Origin: Nodosilinea nodulosa PCC 7104
Lineage (GTDB): Bacteria; Cyanobacteriota; Cyanobacteriia; Phormidesmidales; Phormidesmidaceae
NCBI RefSeq assembly: GCF_000309385.1
Contig: NZ_JH976537.1
Span: 360,021 to 399,325 of the forward strand
Length of the DNA stretch: 39,305 nucleotides
Direction: 5' to 3'
Numbering within the stretch: position 1 is the stretch's first letter; each line of letters begins with the position of its first letter. Below, piece after piece: positions 32,128-39,305 of this stretch. The translations under genes and the position numbers were made by a program. Under the pieces are notes generated by a model. The model was not told where the DNA came from. It made no database searches and worked only from the letters and a program-made list of their open reading frames with translations.

Positions 32128-33180
32128 ATGCAAGCACTTCGGGCGTTACAGCAAAGCCAAGGGGCTACCTTAAACAGCGAAGGTATTCCAATATCCTTCA
32201 ATACCGCTGCGGCTCTGGAAGCATTGTCAAAAGGTGCTGCTCTGGTCGATCGCAGCCATTGGGGCGTAATTCAGATGGATGGGGGCGATCGCCTTCGCTT
32301 TATCCACAACCAAACCACCAACACCTTTACTCAGCGCCAGCCGGGGGAGGGATGTGACACCATATTTGTCACATCCACAGCGCGCACCATCGATCTGTCT
32401 ACGATCTATGTGACGGAAGAATCTCTACTCATCCTTACCTCTCCTGGCCAAGATCAGCGGCTGATAAACTGGATGGATCGATACATTTTTCCGGCTGATC
32501 AGGTGTCCTTGGCGAACCTGACGGGGGAAATGGCTGTCTTCTCGCTCATTGGGGCTGGAAGCGCGGACATTCTCAAAAAACTGGGTATTTCTGTGGATTC
32601 AAACTTGCCCTATGCCCACCATCAGAGTTTCAGTTTAGGAGATGTGTCTTTGCGCCTGGCCGTAGGCTGTGGTCTTGCCCTGCCCGGATATACCCTTTTG
32701 CTGCCCATGGAAGCAGCGGACTCCGTATGGCTGCGGCTCACCCATGGGGGGGCGGTACCAGCAGGAGAGTCCCTGTGGCAGCAGCTGCGGGTACAGCAGG
32801 GTCGCCCCGCTCCAGACCATGAACTTACCGAGGACTATAACCCCCTCGAAGCGGGGTTATGGCAGGCTATTTCCTTTGATAAGGGTTGCTACATTGGCCA
32901 GGAGACGATCGCTCGGCTCAACACTTACCAGGGCGTTAAGCAGCAGCTTTGGGGCATTCAACTCAGTCAACTGGCCAGCCCAGGGGCTTTGCTGTATGCG
33001 GCAGACGAAAAAGTTGGTCTACTCACTAGTGCGGTTGATACCCCCAATGGCCCCCTAGGGCTAGGCTATATTCGCACTAAGGCTGGCGGCGCTGGCTTAG
33101 AGGTCACCACTGGGGGGGCCAAAGGCTTGGTCGTTGACGTTCCCTTTTTGACTCGGGGCTATCTGACGGCGAGCATCTGA
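32128..33180 (+). CDS. YgfZ/GcvT-type folate-binding protein
   Basis: A tetrahydrofolate-dependent protein related to the glycine-cleavage T-protein, involved in iron-sulfur cluster assembly or repair. The diagnostic KGCYxGQE motif is present as FDKGCYIGQETIARL. Other blocks are VDRSHWGVIQMDGGDRLRFIHNQTT, GEGCDTIFVT and EDYNPLEAGLWQAI. The Cys in KGCYIG is the conserved functional residue. I start at MQALRALQQSQG, since the upstream ATG (32092) adds twelve basic residues with no family match; either is possible. It sits between psbA and gmd on the same strand, with terminators on the psbA side. Confidence 0.9.
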   Translation: MQALRALQQSQGATLNSEGIPISFNTAAALEALSKGAALVDRSHWGVIQMDGGDRLRFIHNQTTNTFTQRQPGEGCDTIFVTSTARTIDLSTIYVTEESLLILTSPGQDQRLINWMDRYIFPADQVSLANLTGEMAVFSLIGAGSADILKKLGISVDSNLPYAHHQSFSLGDVSLRLAVGCGLALPGYTLLLPMEAADSVWLRLTHGGAVPAGESLWQQLRVQQGRPAPDHELTEDYNPLEAGLWQAISFDKGCYIGQETIARLNTYQGVKQQLWGIQLSQLASPGALLYAADEKVGLLTSAVDTPNGPLGLGYIRTKAGGAGLEVTTGGAKGLVVDVPFLTRGYLTASI

Positions 33181-33280
33181 CGCTTGCAAGGCGTAATTGA
33201 GGCGCAAATTGGGTAGTCTGAGTGGACGCACTGATACCTTGAACTTGGTCAATCGAGCATTGCCGTACGAGATAACCCCT

Positions 33281-34354
33281 ATGAGTCAACCCAAACGAGC
33301 CCTAATTACCGGTATTACTGGCCAAGACGGATCTTACCTAGCAGAACTGCTTTTAGATAAAGGGTACGAGGTCCATGGCATTATCCGCCGCACCTCTACA
33401 TTTAATACCGACCGCATCGACCACGTCTACGTTGACCCCCATAGTGCTGACGCCCGGCTGTTTTTACACTACGGTGATTTGACCGACGGCACTATGCTCA
33501 GACGCATTCTAGAGCAGGTACAGCCCCAGGAGGTCTACAATCTGGGGGCACAATCCCACGTACGGGTGAGCTTCGATTCCCCCGAGTACACCGCAGACGC
33601 AGTAGGCATGGGCACCCTGCGACTATTGGAGGCCATTCGCGACTATCAGCAGCGGACAGGTCTAGAGGTGCGTTTTTACCAGGCCGGGTCTTCCGAAATG
33701 TTCGGTAAGGTGCAAGAAATTCCCCAAAAAGAGACTACGCCGTTTTATCCCCGCAGCCCCTACGCCTGCGCTAAGGTTTTTGCCCACTGGCAAACCATTA
33801 ACTACCGTGAGTCCTACGATCTGTTTGCCTGCAACGGCATTTTGTTTAACCACGAGTCGCCCCGGCGCGGCGAAACCTTTGTAACCCGCAAAATCACCCG
33901 GGCAGTGGCGCGCATTGTGGCGGGCCAGCAGAAAAAGATATACCTGGGCAACCTCGACTCGAAACGCGACTGGGGCTACGCCAAGGACTATGTGCGCGCC
34001 ATGTGGCTAATGCTTCAGCAGGACCGACCCGACGACTATGTCGTAGCGACCAACGAAACCCACGCCATTAGCGAATTTCTGGATATTGCCTTCAACCACG
34101 TCAACCTCGACTGGCACGATTATGTGGAGTTTGACCCCCGCTACCTGCGGCCCGCCGAGGTAGATTTGCTCATTGGCGATGCCACTAAAGCCCGGCAGGT
34201 TTTGGGATGGGAGCCCAGCGTTACCTTTGAGGAACTGGTGCACCTGATGGTAGAAAGCGATCTTGCCGCCATTGGCATTCCCCACGGCAATGGCGCGTTG
34301 TCTGACACGGCTACAATTCGCCGGGAGATGCTGCACCTTGCTCCCCAGGGCTAG
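33281..34354 (+). CDS. gmd: GDP-mannose 4,6-dehydratase
   Basis: Converts GDP-mannose to GDP-4-keto-6-deoxymannose, the precursor of GDP-fucose, GDP-rhamnose and similar sugars for surface polysaccharides. It is an extended short-chain dehydrogenase: the NADP-binding [47 protein letters not shown], the catalytic SSEMFG and [15 protein letters not shown] (YxxxK), [16 protein letters not shown], and the substrate-binding [17 protein letters not shown]. The start at [11 protein letters not shown] matches homologues (357 aa). The usual partner fcl (GDP-fucose synthase) is not adjacent. A bidirectional terminator follows. Confidence 0.96.
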   Translation: MSQPKRALITGITGQDGSYLAELLLDKGYEVHGIIRRTSTFNTDRIDHVYVDPHSADARLFLHYGDLTDGTMLRRILEQVQPQEVYNLGAQSHVRVSFDSPEYTADAVGMGTLRLLEAIRDYQQRTGLEVRFYQAGSSEMFGKVQEIPQKETTPFYPRSPYACAKVFAHWQTINYRESYDLFACNGILFNHESPRRGETFVTRKITRAVARIVAGQQKKIYLGNLDSKRDWGYAKDYVRAMWLMLQQDRPDDYVVATNETHAISEFLDIAFNHVNLDWHDYVEFDPRYLRPAEVDLLIGDATKARQVLGWEPSVTFEELVHLMVESDLAAIGIPHGNGALSDTATIRREMLHLAPQG

Positions 34355-34376
34355 ATCCTCAATCGATTAGGTGGAT

Positions 34377-34414
34377 AAAAACGGTACCTACTGGGCCTGT
34401 AGGTACCGTTTTTT
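34377..34414. terminator. Bidirectional intrinsic terminator
   Basis: AAAAACGGTACCTAC, loop TGGGCCT, GTAGGTACCGTTTTTT: a perfect stem with A-run and T-run on opposite sides. It ends gmd from the left and the response-regulator gene from the right. Confidence 0.95.
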
Positions 34415-34459
34415 GCTTGGCAGGCCATGCGTTTTAGATTGGAGGAATAGCGGAGCGGG

Positions 34460-34840
34460 TTAGAGGGATGGCCAACCTAAAATATCTGCAACCTGCTGCC
34501 AAATCGTCAGGGAATTAAACGGTTTGGTGATGACGCCCGCAATGCTCAGATCGGCAAATCGCTTGCGATCGCGGGCCAGCACCTTTGAGGTCAAAAAAAT
34601 TACCGGAATGCTCTGAGTAGCTGGATCGTTTTGCAGTGCTTCGAACATCTGAAAGCCATCCATCTCTGGCATTGAGACATCTAGCAGAATCGCATCTGGC
34701 CTGCTGTTTTGGGTCAGGGTTAGGCCTGCTTGGCCCGATGCCGCCACCAGCGTCTGCCAACCGCCAAACTCCTCTAGGGATGCCTGCACGATCTCGCAGA
34801 TATCCTCTTCATCGTCCACAATCAAGATCAGCTTGGTCAT
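34460..34840 (-). CDS. CheY-like single-domain response regulator
   Basis: A receiver domain of 126 residues with no output domain. It has the acidic pair in LIVDDEEDICE, phosphoacceptor Asp in ILLDVSMPEMDGF, Thr in IFLTSKVLARD and Lys in GVITKPFNSLTIW. I start it at the ATG giving MTKLILIVDDE (AGAGG upstream); the frame continues further but without homology. No kinase or chemotaxis gene is nearby, so it probably works with a hybrid kinase or phosphorelay elsewhere. Confidence 0.92.
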   Translation of the reverse strand: MTKLILIVDDEEDICEIVQASLEEFGGWQTLVAASGQAGLTLTQNSRPDAILLDVSMPEMDGFQMFEALQNDPATQSIPVIFLTSKVLARDRKRFADLSIAGVITKPFNSLTIWQQVADILGWPSL

Positions 34841-35217
34841 TAGTGGTTGCCTCTGGCAGCACTTTAGCAGCAAGCGGGAGCAGAAAAATATCGAGCCCTG
34901 GATCTGAGGAAAAGCCCTGGACTGGGAGGGGCGCACGGGTCAAAATTTCAGAGCGCATCTGGCAAAAGAGGACGGTGCCGCACCTTCACTTGCCCTGACC
35001 ACAGCCAGCCCAGCGGGAAAAGCGAGCGGGCGTGTCACCGAATGCTCAAAATGCCTGGGCTAAGTCGTATCGAATCCGACTTAAGCCAGGTAGAATAGTT
35101 AGAGCCGATACATTTACATGGCCTGTCCAGGGCTGAAAGCTTCCCTGGGTATTCATTGTCTGAGAAAGGCCCTAATCTCGATTTAGCCCCTTCGTTGTCT
35201 AGTCTGTGGGAGTCACC
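34841..35217. other. Promoter region of leuA and of the CheY-like gene
   Basis: A non-coding gap of about 370 bp between divergent genes. TAGAAT at 35091-35096 is the best candidate -10 for leuA, giving a leader of about 115 nt; no convincing -35 is present. The leader has no Leu-rich peptide or clear T-box, so leucine attenuation is not evident. Confidence 0.5.
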
Positions 35218-36837
35218 ATGAGCAACCCGCCCAGCCCCGATCGCATTTTAATCTTCGACACCACCCTGCGGGACGGCGAGCAGTCGCCGGGGGCCACCCT
35301 CAACGTCGAAGAAAAGCTGGTGATCGCGCGGCAGCTGGCGCGGCTGGGGGTGGATATCATTGAGGCCGGGTTCCCCTTTGCCAGCCCCGGCGACTTTGAG
35401 GCGGTGCAGAAAATTGCCCGCGAGGTGGGCACCGCCGATGGCCCCACCATCTGCGGGCTGGCCCGCGCCACCAGGGGCGACATCGAGCGAGCCGGGGAGG
35501 CGATCAAACCCGCCGCCAAGGGGCGCATTCACACCTTTCTAGCCACCTCCGACATTCACATGCAGTACAAGCTGCGCAAGAGCCGGGAGGAGGTGTTGGC
35601 GATCGCCCCGGAGATGGTGGCCTACGCCAAGACCTTCACCAAAGATGTGGAGTTTTCGCCGGAGGATGCGGGCCGCTCGGACCCAGAATTTCTCTATCAG
35701 GTGCTGGAGGCGGCGATCGCCGCCGGAGCCACCACCGTCAACATCCCCGACACCGTGGGCTACCTGACCCCGACCGAGTTTGGCGGGCTGATTCGCGGCA
35801 TCAGAGAAAACGTGCCGAATATAGACCAGGCGGTGATCTCCGTCCACGGCCACAACGACCTGGGCCTGGCGGTGGCCAACTTCCTGGAGGCGGTGAAAAA
35901 CGGCGCGCGCCAGCTGGAATGCACCATCAACGGCATTGGCGAGCGGGCAGGCAATGCGGCCCTCGAAGAGCTGGTGATGGCCATGCACGTGCGCCGCGCC
36001 TTCTACAATCCTTTTCTCGGTCGCCCGGCCGAGTCGGAAGCGCCTCTGACCAACATCGACACCCGCCAGATCTACAAAACCTCGCGCCTGGTGTCGAACC
36101 TGACCGGCATGTTTGTGCAGCCCAACAAGGCGATCGTGGGGGCCAACGCCTTTGCCCACGAGTCGGGCATTCACCAGGATGGCGTACTCAAAAACAAGCT
36201 CACCTACGAGATCATGGATGCCACCTCCATTGGTCTCACCGACAACCAGATCGTGCTGGGCAAGCACTCGGGCCGCAACGCTTTTCGCACCCGCCTGCAA
36301 GAGCTGGGCTACGAGCTGGATGACCAGGCCCTCAACCGCGCCTTTTTGCGGTTCAAGGAGCTGGCCGACAAGAAAAAAGAAATTACCGACTGGGATATTG
36401 AGTCGATCGTCAACGACGAAACCCAGCAGGCCCCGGAGCACTTCCACCTGGGCCTGGTGCAGGTCTCCTGCGGCGACAGCGCCAAGCCCACCGCCACCGT
36501 CACCCTGCGCACTCCCGATGGCCAGGAGCTGATGGATGCGGCGATCGGCACTGGGCCGGTGGATGCGGTCTACAAGGCGATCAACCGGGTGGTGGATATT
36601 CCCAACCAGCTGATCGAGTTTTCGGTGCAGTCGGTGACCGAGGGCATTGATGCGCTAGGGGAAGTCACCATTCGGGTACGCCACGAGGACCGGGTATTTT
36701 CGGGCCATGCGGCCAACACCGATATTGTGGTGGCCTCGGCCCATGCCTACCTGCACGCGCTCAACCGCCTGTATACGGCGCTACAAGGGGAAAAAGCCAT
36801 CCATCCCCAGCGGGATGCGGTGACGGCGTCGCTGTAA
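35218..36837 (+). CDS. leuA: 2-isopropylmalate synthase
   Basis: Condenses acetyl-CoA with 2-ketoisovalerate in the first committed step of leucine synthesis. The TIM-barrel domain has [24 protein letters not shown] (divalent metal-binding Asp), [15 protein letters not shown], and [37 protein letters not shown] with the metal His pair. [15 protein letters not shown] and [10 protein letters not shown] follow, and the C-terminal LeuA regulatory domain (about residues 395-530) should bind leucine. The ATG at 35218 has GGGAG six bases upstream and gives 539 residues; a GTG at 35206 is in frame. The zinc-ribbon gene follows after 6 bp. Confidence 0.96.
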   Translation: MSNPPSPDRILIFDTTLRDGEQSPGATLNVEEKLVIARQLARLGVDIIEAGFPFASPGDFEAVQKIAREVGTADGPTICGLARATRGDIERAGEAIKPAAKGRIHTFLATSDIHMQYKLRKSREEVLAIAPEMVAYAKTFTKDVEFSPEDAGRSDPEFLYQVLEAAIAAGATTVNIPDTVGYLTPTEFGGLIRGIRENVPNIDQAVISVHGHNDLGLAVANFLEAVKNGARQLECTINGIGERAGNAALEELVMAMHVRRAFYNPFLGRPAESEAPLTNIDTRQIYKTSRLVSNLTGMFVQPNKAIVGANAFAHESGIHQDGVLKNKLTYEIMDATSIGLTDNQIVLGKHSGRNAFRTRLQELGYELDDQALNRAFLRFKELADKKKEITDWDIESIVNDETQQAPEHFHLGLVQVSCGDSAKPTATVTLRTPDGQELMDAAIGTGPVDAVYKAINRVVDIPNQLIEFSVQSVTEGIDALGEVTIRVRHEDRVFSGHAANTDIVVASAHAYLHALNRLYTALQGEKAIHPQRDAVTASL

Positions 36838-36843
36838 CGGCCT

Positions 36844-37356
36844 ATGGATAGCCAGCCAAAACGATTTAGGGATTACGCTGCGGCACTGTCTGACTTTGAG
36901 CGCGAGGTTTGGGTGCAGTGCCCCCAGTGCCAGCAGACGGCCCTCTCCCGCGGCCTCGAGCAGGCGACTAGCTGGCGCCTCACCTGTACCCACTGCGCCT
37001 ACAGCAAAACGGCATCCCGACGGGCTAGCCAGCGTAAGCCCATGCCCTGGTGGCGCACGGACTGGTGGGGCGAATACCGGCAGCGGGCGGGGGCCGTCGA
37101 CCCGCTGTTTGGCCTGCCCCTCTGGTTGCAGACGCCCTGCTGTGGCCATGTGTTGTGGGCCTACAATCCAGACCACCTAGACTTTTTGGAAACCTATATC
37201 ACGGCGACCCTCCGAGAGCGGCAGGGGGGTAAGGGAAATCACCACGGCATAGCGGTGCGGTTGCCCCCCTGGATGAAACTGGCGAAGCATCGCCCTGGGC
37301 TGATCAAAGCGGTGCAGAAACTTCGGGCGCGATCGCAGCCGCTGCGGTTTAGCTGA
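36844..37356 (+). CDS. Zinc-ribbon protein of unknown function
   Basis: A soluble protein of 170 residues. CPQC (near residue 27) and CTHC (near residue 49) form a zinc ribbon, and a further CCGH lies near residue 99. The rest has conserved-looking aromatic blocks (PMPWWRTDWWGEY, LWLQTPCCGHVLWAYNPDHLDFLETYI) and a basic C-terminus (PPWMKLAKHRPGLIKAVQKLRARSQ). Only 6 bp separate it from leuA, so it is co-transcribed, although a link to leucine synthesis is not evident. I know no characterised homologue. Confidence 0.82.
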   Translation: MDSQPKRFRDYAAALSDFEREVWVQCPQCQQTALSRGLEQATSWRLTCTHCAYSKTASRRASQRKPMPWWRTDWWGEYRQRAGAVDPLFGLPLWLQTPCCGHVLWAYNPDHLDFLETYITATLRERQGGKGNHHGIAVRLPPWMKLAKHRPGLIKAVQKLRARSQPLRFS

Positions 37357-37374
37357 CCGATTGCGATCGGTTTT
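37356..37374 (+). terminator. Short intrinsic terminator after the leuA unit
   Basis: ACCGAT, loop TGCG, ATCGGT followed by TTT; the stem begins at the last base of the stop codon. It is a weak, but well-placed, terminator. Confidence 0.5.
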
Positions 37375-37626
37375 CCGAGGTCGTAACTGGTCAGTGGACT
37401 GGGGGCTTTCGCAAGGTCACCCACGGCTTTCGCTCTGGCTGGGGCGCTCAGGTGCGCTCACTGGTAAATAAATACGGCTTGCCGTCAGAGCATCTCTGCC
37501 TGTGAGGCAATTTTCCGCGCCCTTACCTTATTTCAGGCTGACTTGCTGCTGAGTTGAGCAACTATGGCTGTAGCCAGTCTGAGCAAGACATTTCCTCTCA
37601 AAAACCTCAGTTCGCGATAACGCCGT

Positions 37627-37749
37627 CCCCTCCTTTGGAGGGGTGCCCGGAGGGCGGGGTGGGTCAAAACGGCTACCGCAAGGAATTGGCTGGAGACGGT
37701 GAAGTTCCGCAACCAGCCCCGCCTGACCCACCCCTACCCCTCCCAGGAG
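37627..37749. repeat. REP-like G-rich inverted repeats
   Basis: In the non-coding 37375-37787 interval, a perfect hairpin CCCCTCC-TTT-GGAGGGG (37627-37643) begins a GGAGGGGTGCCCGGAGGG-type motif (to 37665). Its near-complement (GACCCACCCCTACCCCTCCC, 37725-37744) lies 60 bp on, so the whole stretch can fold back. This resembles the short intergenic repeats scattered in cyanobacterial genomes. The rest of the interval shows nothing else. Confidence 0.65.
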
Positions 37750-37787
37750 CTATCCGTTACGCAAAAGTCGGCCAATGCCATAGCGGA

Positions 37788-38510
37788 CTAGGTTTTGGTC
37801 ACAAGGCGAGCCCCTTCTAGCATGTAATGGAGCTTGGTGTAGCCGCGCCACAACGTTTTAAGACCCGGTTGACCATCGCTCTTACGGGCTAAAAAGCCTC
37901 CCAGTTGGGCAATCCAGAGCATCGCTTGGTGCATTGTTGGCGGTGTTTTAGCACGGCTTTTTGGGGCGAATTTACGACGCAACAACCGCCACTCCTCGGG
38001 CTGTAGGATCGCGTCGCAGGAGGCCTCTGGAGTCAGACGGGCCTGATAGGTCATCGACATCAGTCGCCAAGCGACGATGCTGTAGGTGGCGAGTGCTTTG
38101 AGCAATCGGTCTCGGTGTTGCAGTTGCAAGTTTTCGAGTGTGCAGCCGCTTTTAAGGGTGAAATGGAACCGCTCGATCAGCCAGCGATAGCTGTACCACC
38201 GCACATACTGGCAGGCTTGAGCATAGCTCTCCAACGGCAACGTGGTTAGGAGTTTCCAGCAAATCGGCTTGCCCCCATCAGCCGGGACACCGATTTCCTC
38301 AACCCACAGGGCATTGAGCTCGATGGGCTGTAGCGATGGCTTTTGCCGGGCCAAATACTCCGGTACCGCCAGAGTAACGTGCAAGCCCCGCAGGTGCACC
38401 CGCGCGATACGGGCCTCTCGCTGGGGTGTCCGCCGAACCTCAACCTGGAGTTCCCCCGAGCACCGGGGCTTGAGATAAGGCGATGAATAGTTTTCCCACG
38501 CTTGTTTTTG
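37788..38510 (-). pseudogene. IS4-type transposase remnant, N-terminus missing
   Basis: An open minus-strand frame of about 240 codons encodes the C-terminal part of an IS4-type transposase: VEEIGVPADGGKPICWKLLTT, QYVRWYSYRWLIERFHFTLKSG (the YREK-like region with the catalytic Glu) and LATYSIVAWRLMSMTYQARLTPEASC. The first two catalytic Asp and everything before are gone. The frame runs into unrelated sequence near 38505-38515, where it meets another transposase fragment head to head. The first ATG-like codon in frame (38399) would start mid-domain, so no functional product is expected. Confidence 0.85.
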
Positions 38511-38880
38511 GGAAATCCTCGATTGGTATCACCTCAAAGAAAACCTCTACAAAGTCGGTGGGTCGCTCAAGCGCTTAGCGGCGGCGGAAACGCTGTTATG
38601 GCAAGGTGAGGTGGCGTCTGCCCAGGCCCTCTTTGCGGACTGTCGGCGCAAGCAAGCCCGCAACTTTGAAGCTTATCTGAGCACCCATCGGGCTCGCATC
38701 GTGAATTATGGAGCCTATCAGAGTGAGCAACTCTGCTCCATTGGTTCAGGAGCCGTTGAGTCGGCTGTCAAACAGATTGGGCGACGTCTCCAAATCTCGG
38801 GTGCCCGCTGGAATACGGCCTCCGTCAATGCAATGTTGAGTCTGCGCTGTGCCTACCTCAATGGTCAACTCGCAAGTTGA
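38511..38880 (+). pseudogene. ISKra4-type transposase remnant, N-terminus missing
   Basis: An open plus-strand frame reads WEILDWYHLKENLYKVGGSL and later SEQLCSIGSGAVESAVKQIGRR and SGARWNTASVNAMLSLRCAY to a stop at 38880. These are C-terminal blocks of ISKra4-family transposases of cyanobacteria. The upstream half of the gene is absent, cut at the junction with the IS4-type remnant. The downstream GTCGAAAGTGGGATGCTCCCG (38888-38908) may be the element's end. Confidence 0.82.
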
Positions 38881-38922
38881 CTATTTTGTCGAAAGTGGGA
38901 TGCTCCCGTTCTCAGCATGCTA

Positions 38923-39305
38923 GGGCGTGTTTTAAAACTCTTTGGCAGAATGGAAGTAGTACGAATAAACTCTTGAACTGCGATGATTCTTCCACCTCAA
39001 CCCGCCCCTCGTCGGGGTGAAATGAGCGAAAACCAATGGAACCAGATTGAACCCCTGCTGCCACCGCAAAAACCTCCCACGGGCTGCCCAGCCAAAGACC
39101 ATCGCCTGATCATCAATGGCATCCTGTGGATTTTGCGCACGGGTGCGCCATGGCGAGACTTGCCGGAGCGCTATGGGGCTTGGTCAACCGTTGCCGGGCG
39201 GTTTTATCACTGGCGCAAGATTGGCCTATGGCAACAGGTGCTCACAGGCCTCCAAGCGAAGGCCGATGCCGAGGGCAAGCTCAATTGGGATATTCATTTT
39301 TGCGA
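38923..39305 (+). mobile_element. IS5-family insertion sequence, left part
   Basis: The left end GGGCGTGTTTTAAAAC begins right after CTA (38920-38922), fitting the TNA target of IS5/IS1031-group elements. The transposase gene follows. The right end lies outside the window. The GGCGTGT start is shared with the right end of the 124-bp MITEs, but the next bases differ. Confidence 0.8.
38983..39305 (+). CDS. IS5-family transposase, truncated by the window edge
   Basis: An open frame of 107 codons from the ATG at 38983 (or the internal ATG at 39022) runs off the right edge. MSENQWNQIEPLLPPQKP, DHRLIINGILWILRTGAPWRDLPERYGAWSTVAGRFYHWRKIGLW is the DUF4096 N-terminal domain of IS427/IS1031-group transposases. 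The last visible residues, WDIHFC, immediately precede the first catalytic Asp. The frame is intact as far as it can be seen. Confidence 0.88.
   Translation, partial: MILPPQPAPRRGEMSENQWNQIEPLLPPQKPPTGCPAKDHRLIINGILWILRTGAPWRDLPERYGAWSTVAGRFYHWRKIGLWQQVLTGLQAKADAEGKLNWDIHFC

Noticed and set aside
35539..36447. 302-residue ORF on the minus strand
   Set aside because: It is the antisense shadow of leuA, whose frame is certain; high GC leaves the opposite strand open. The translation shows no family motif.
37627..37749. Possible CRISPR array
   Set aside because: The repeats are inverted and irregular with no evenly spaced unique spacers, and no cas gene is near.

Overview
This window is chromosomal DNA of a high-GC cyanobacterium. 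The support is a psbA gene for photosystem II D1, a tRNA-Leu(UAA) gene split by a group I intron, a high-light-inducible (Hli) protein gene, a plastoquinone/tocopherol-type methyltransferase, a naphthoyl-CoA thioesterase, a HetZ homologue and many HIP1-type GCGATCGC octamers. I infer a filamentous, Leptolyngbyaceae-like lineage, but no rRNA is present to place it. Most of the window is ordinary core genome in short operons or single genes on both strands. No CRISPR array, prophage or toxin/defence cluster is visible.

Layout. 1-0.73 kb: 3'-truncated IS4-type transposase. 0.95-4.4 kb: moaA, class I aldolase and an MPBQ/MSBQ methyltransferase whose 3' end overlaps the aldolase by 40 bp. 4.68-5.85 kb: intact AT-rich IS630 element with a TA target duplication, inserted beside a minus-strand terminator. 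6.0-9.6 kb: lumenal pentapeptide-repeat protein; a 124-bp MITE; a leftward pair of thioesterase and a 32-residue membrane microprotein; and a leftward birA-M23 peptidase pair. 9.9-14.4 kb: pgeF, then a leftward three-gene unit of an ArsP/YcgR-type permease, a TIGR03943 (YcgQ-type) protein and a membrane-anchored Ig-like/beta-propeller protein. 14.57-20.4 kb: second MITE copy, PhoX-type phosphatase, aldose-1-epimerase-like protein and a CapA-like protein lacking most metal-binding residues.

20.5-29.7 kb: argF, hli (with an HLR1-like RpaB site), an S66 LD-carboxypeptidase, a rhomboid protease, an OmpR-type regulator, hetZ, a YciO/Sua5 protein, larC and a 480-residue conserved unknown. 29.7-32.1 kb: a structured non-coding stretch, split trnL(UAA), and psbA with a strong terminator. 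32.1-37.4 kb: a YgfZ-type folate-binding protein, gmd, a CheY-like regulator, and leuA followed by a zinc-ribbon protein. 37.4-39.3 kb: REP-like G-rich repeats, then an insertion-sequence graveyard with an IS4-type remnant fused head-to-head to an ISKra4-type remnant, followed by the start of an IS5-family element running off the window.

The most unusual signal is the 124-bp non-autonomous element found twice (6541-6664 and 14569-14692). Both copies have IS5-like ends and TNA flanks, and in both the flank is exactly the stop codon of the adjacent minus-strand gene, so the element inserted without changing the protein. Other points of interest are the coupled microprotein, the degenerate CapA protein, and the uncharacterised permease/TIGR03943/propeller operon.
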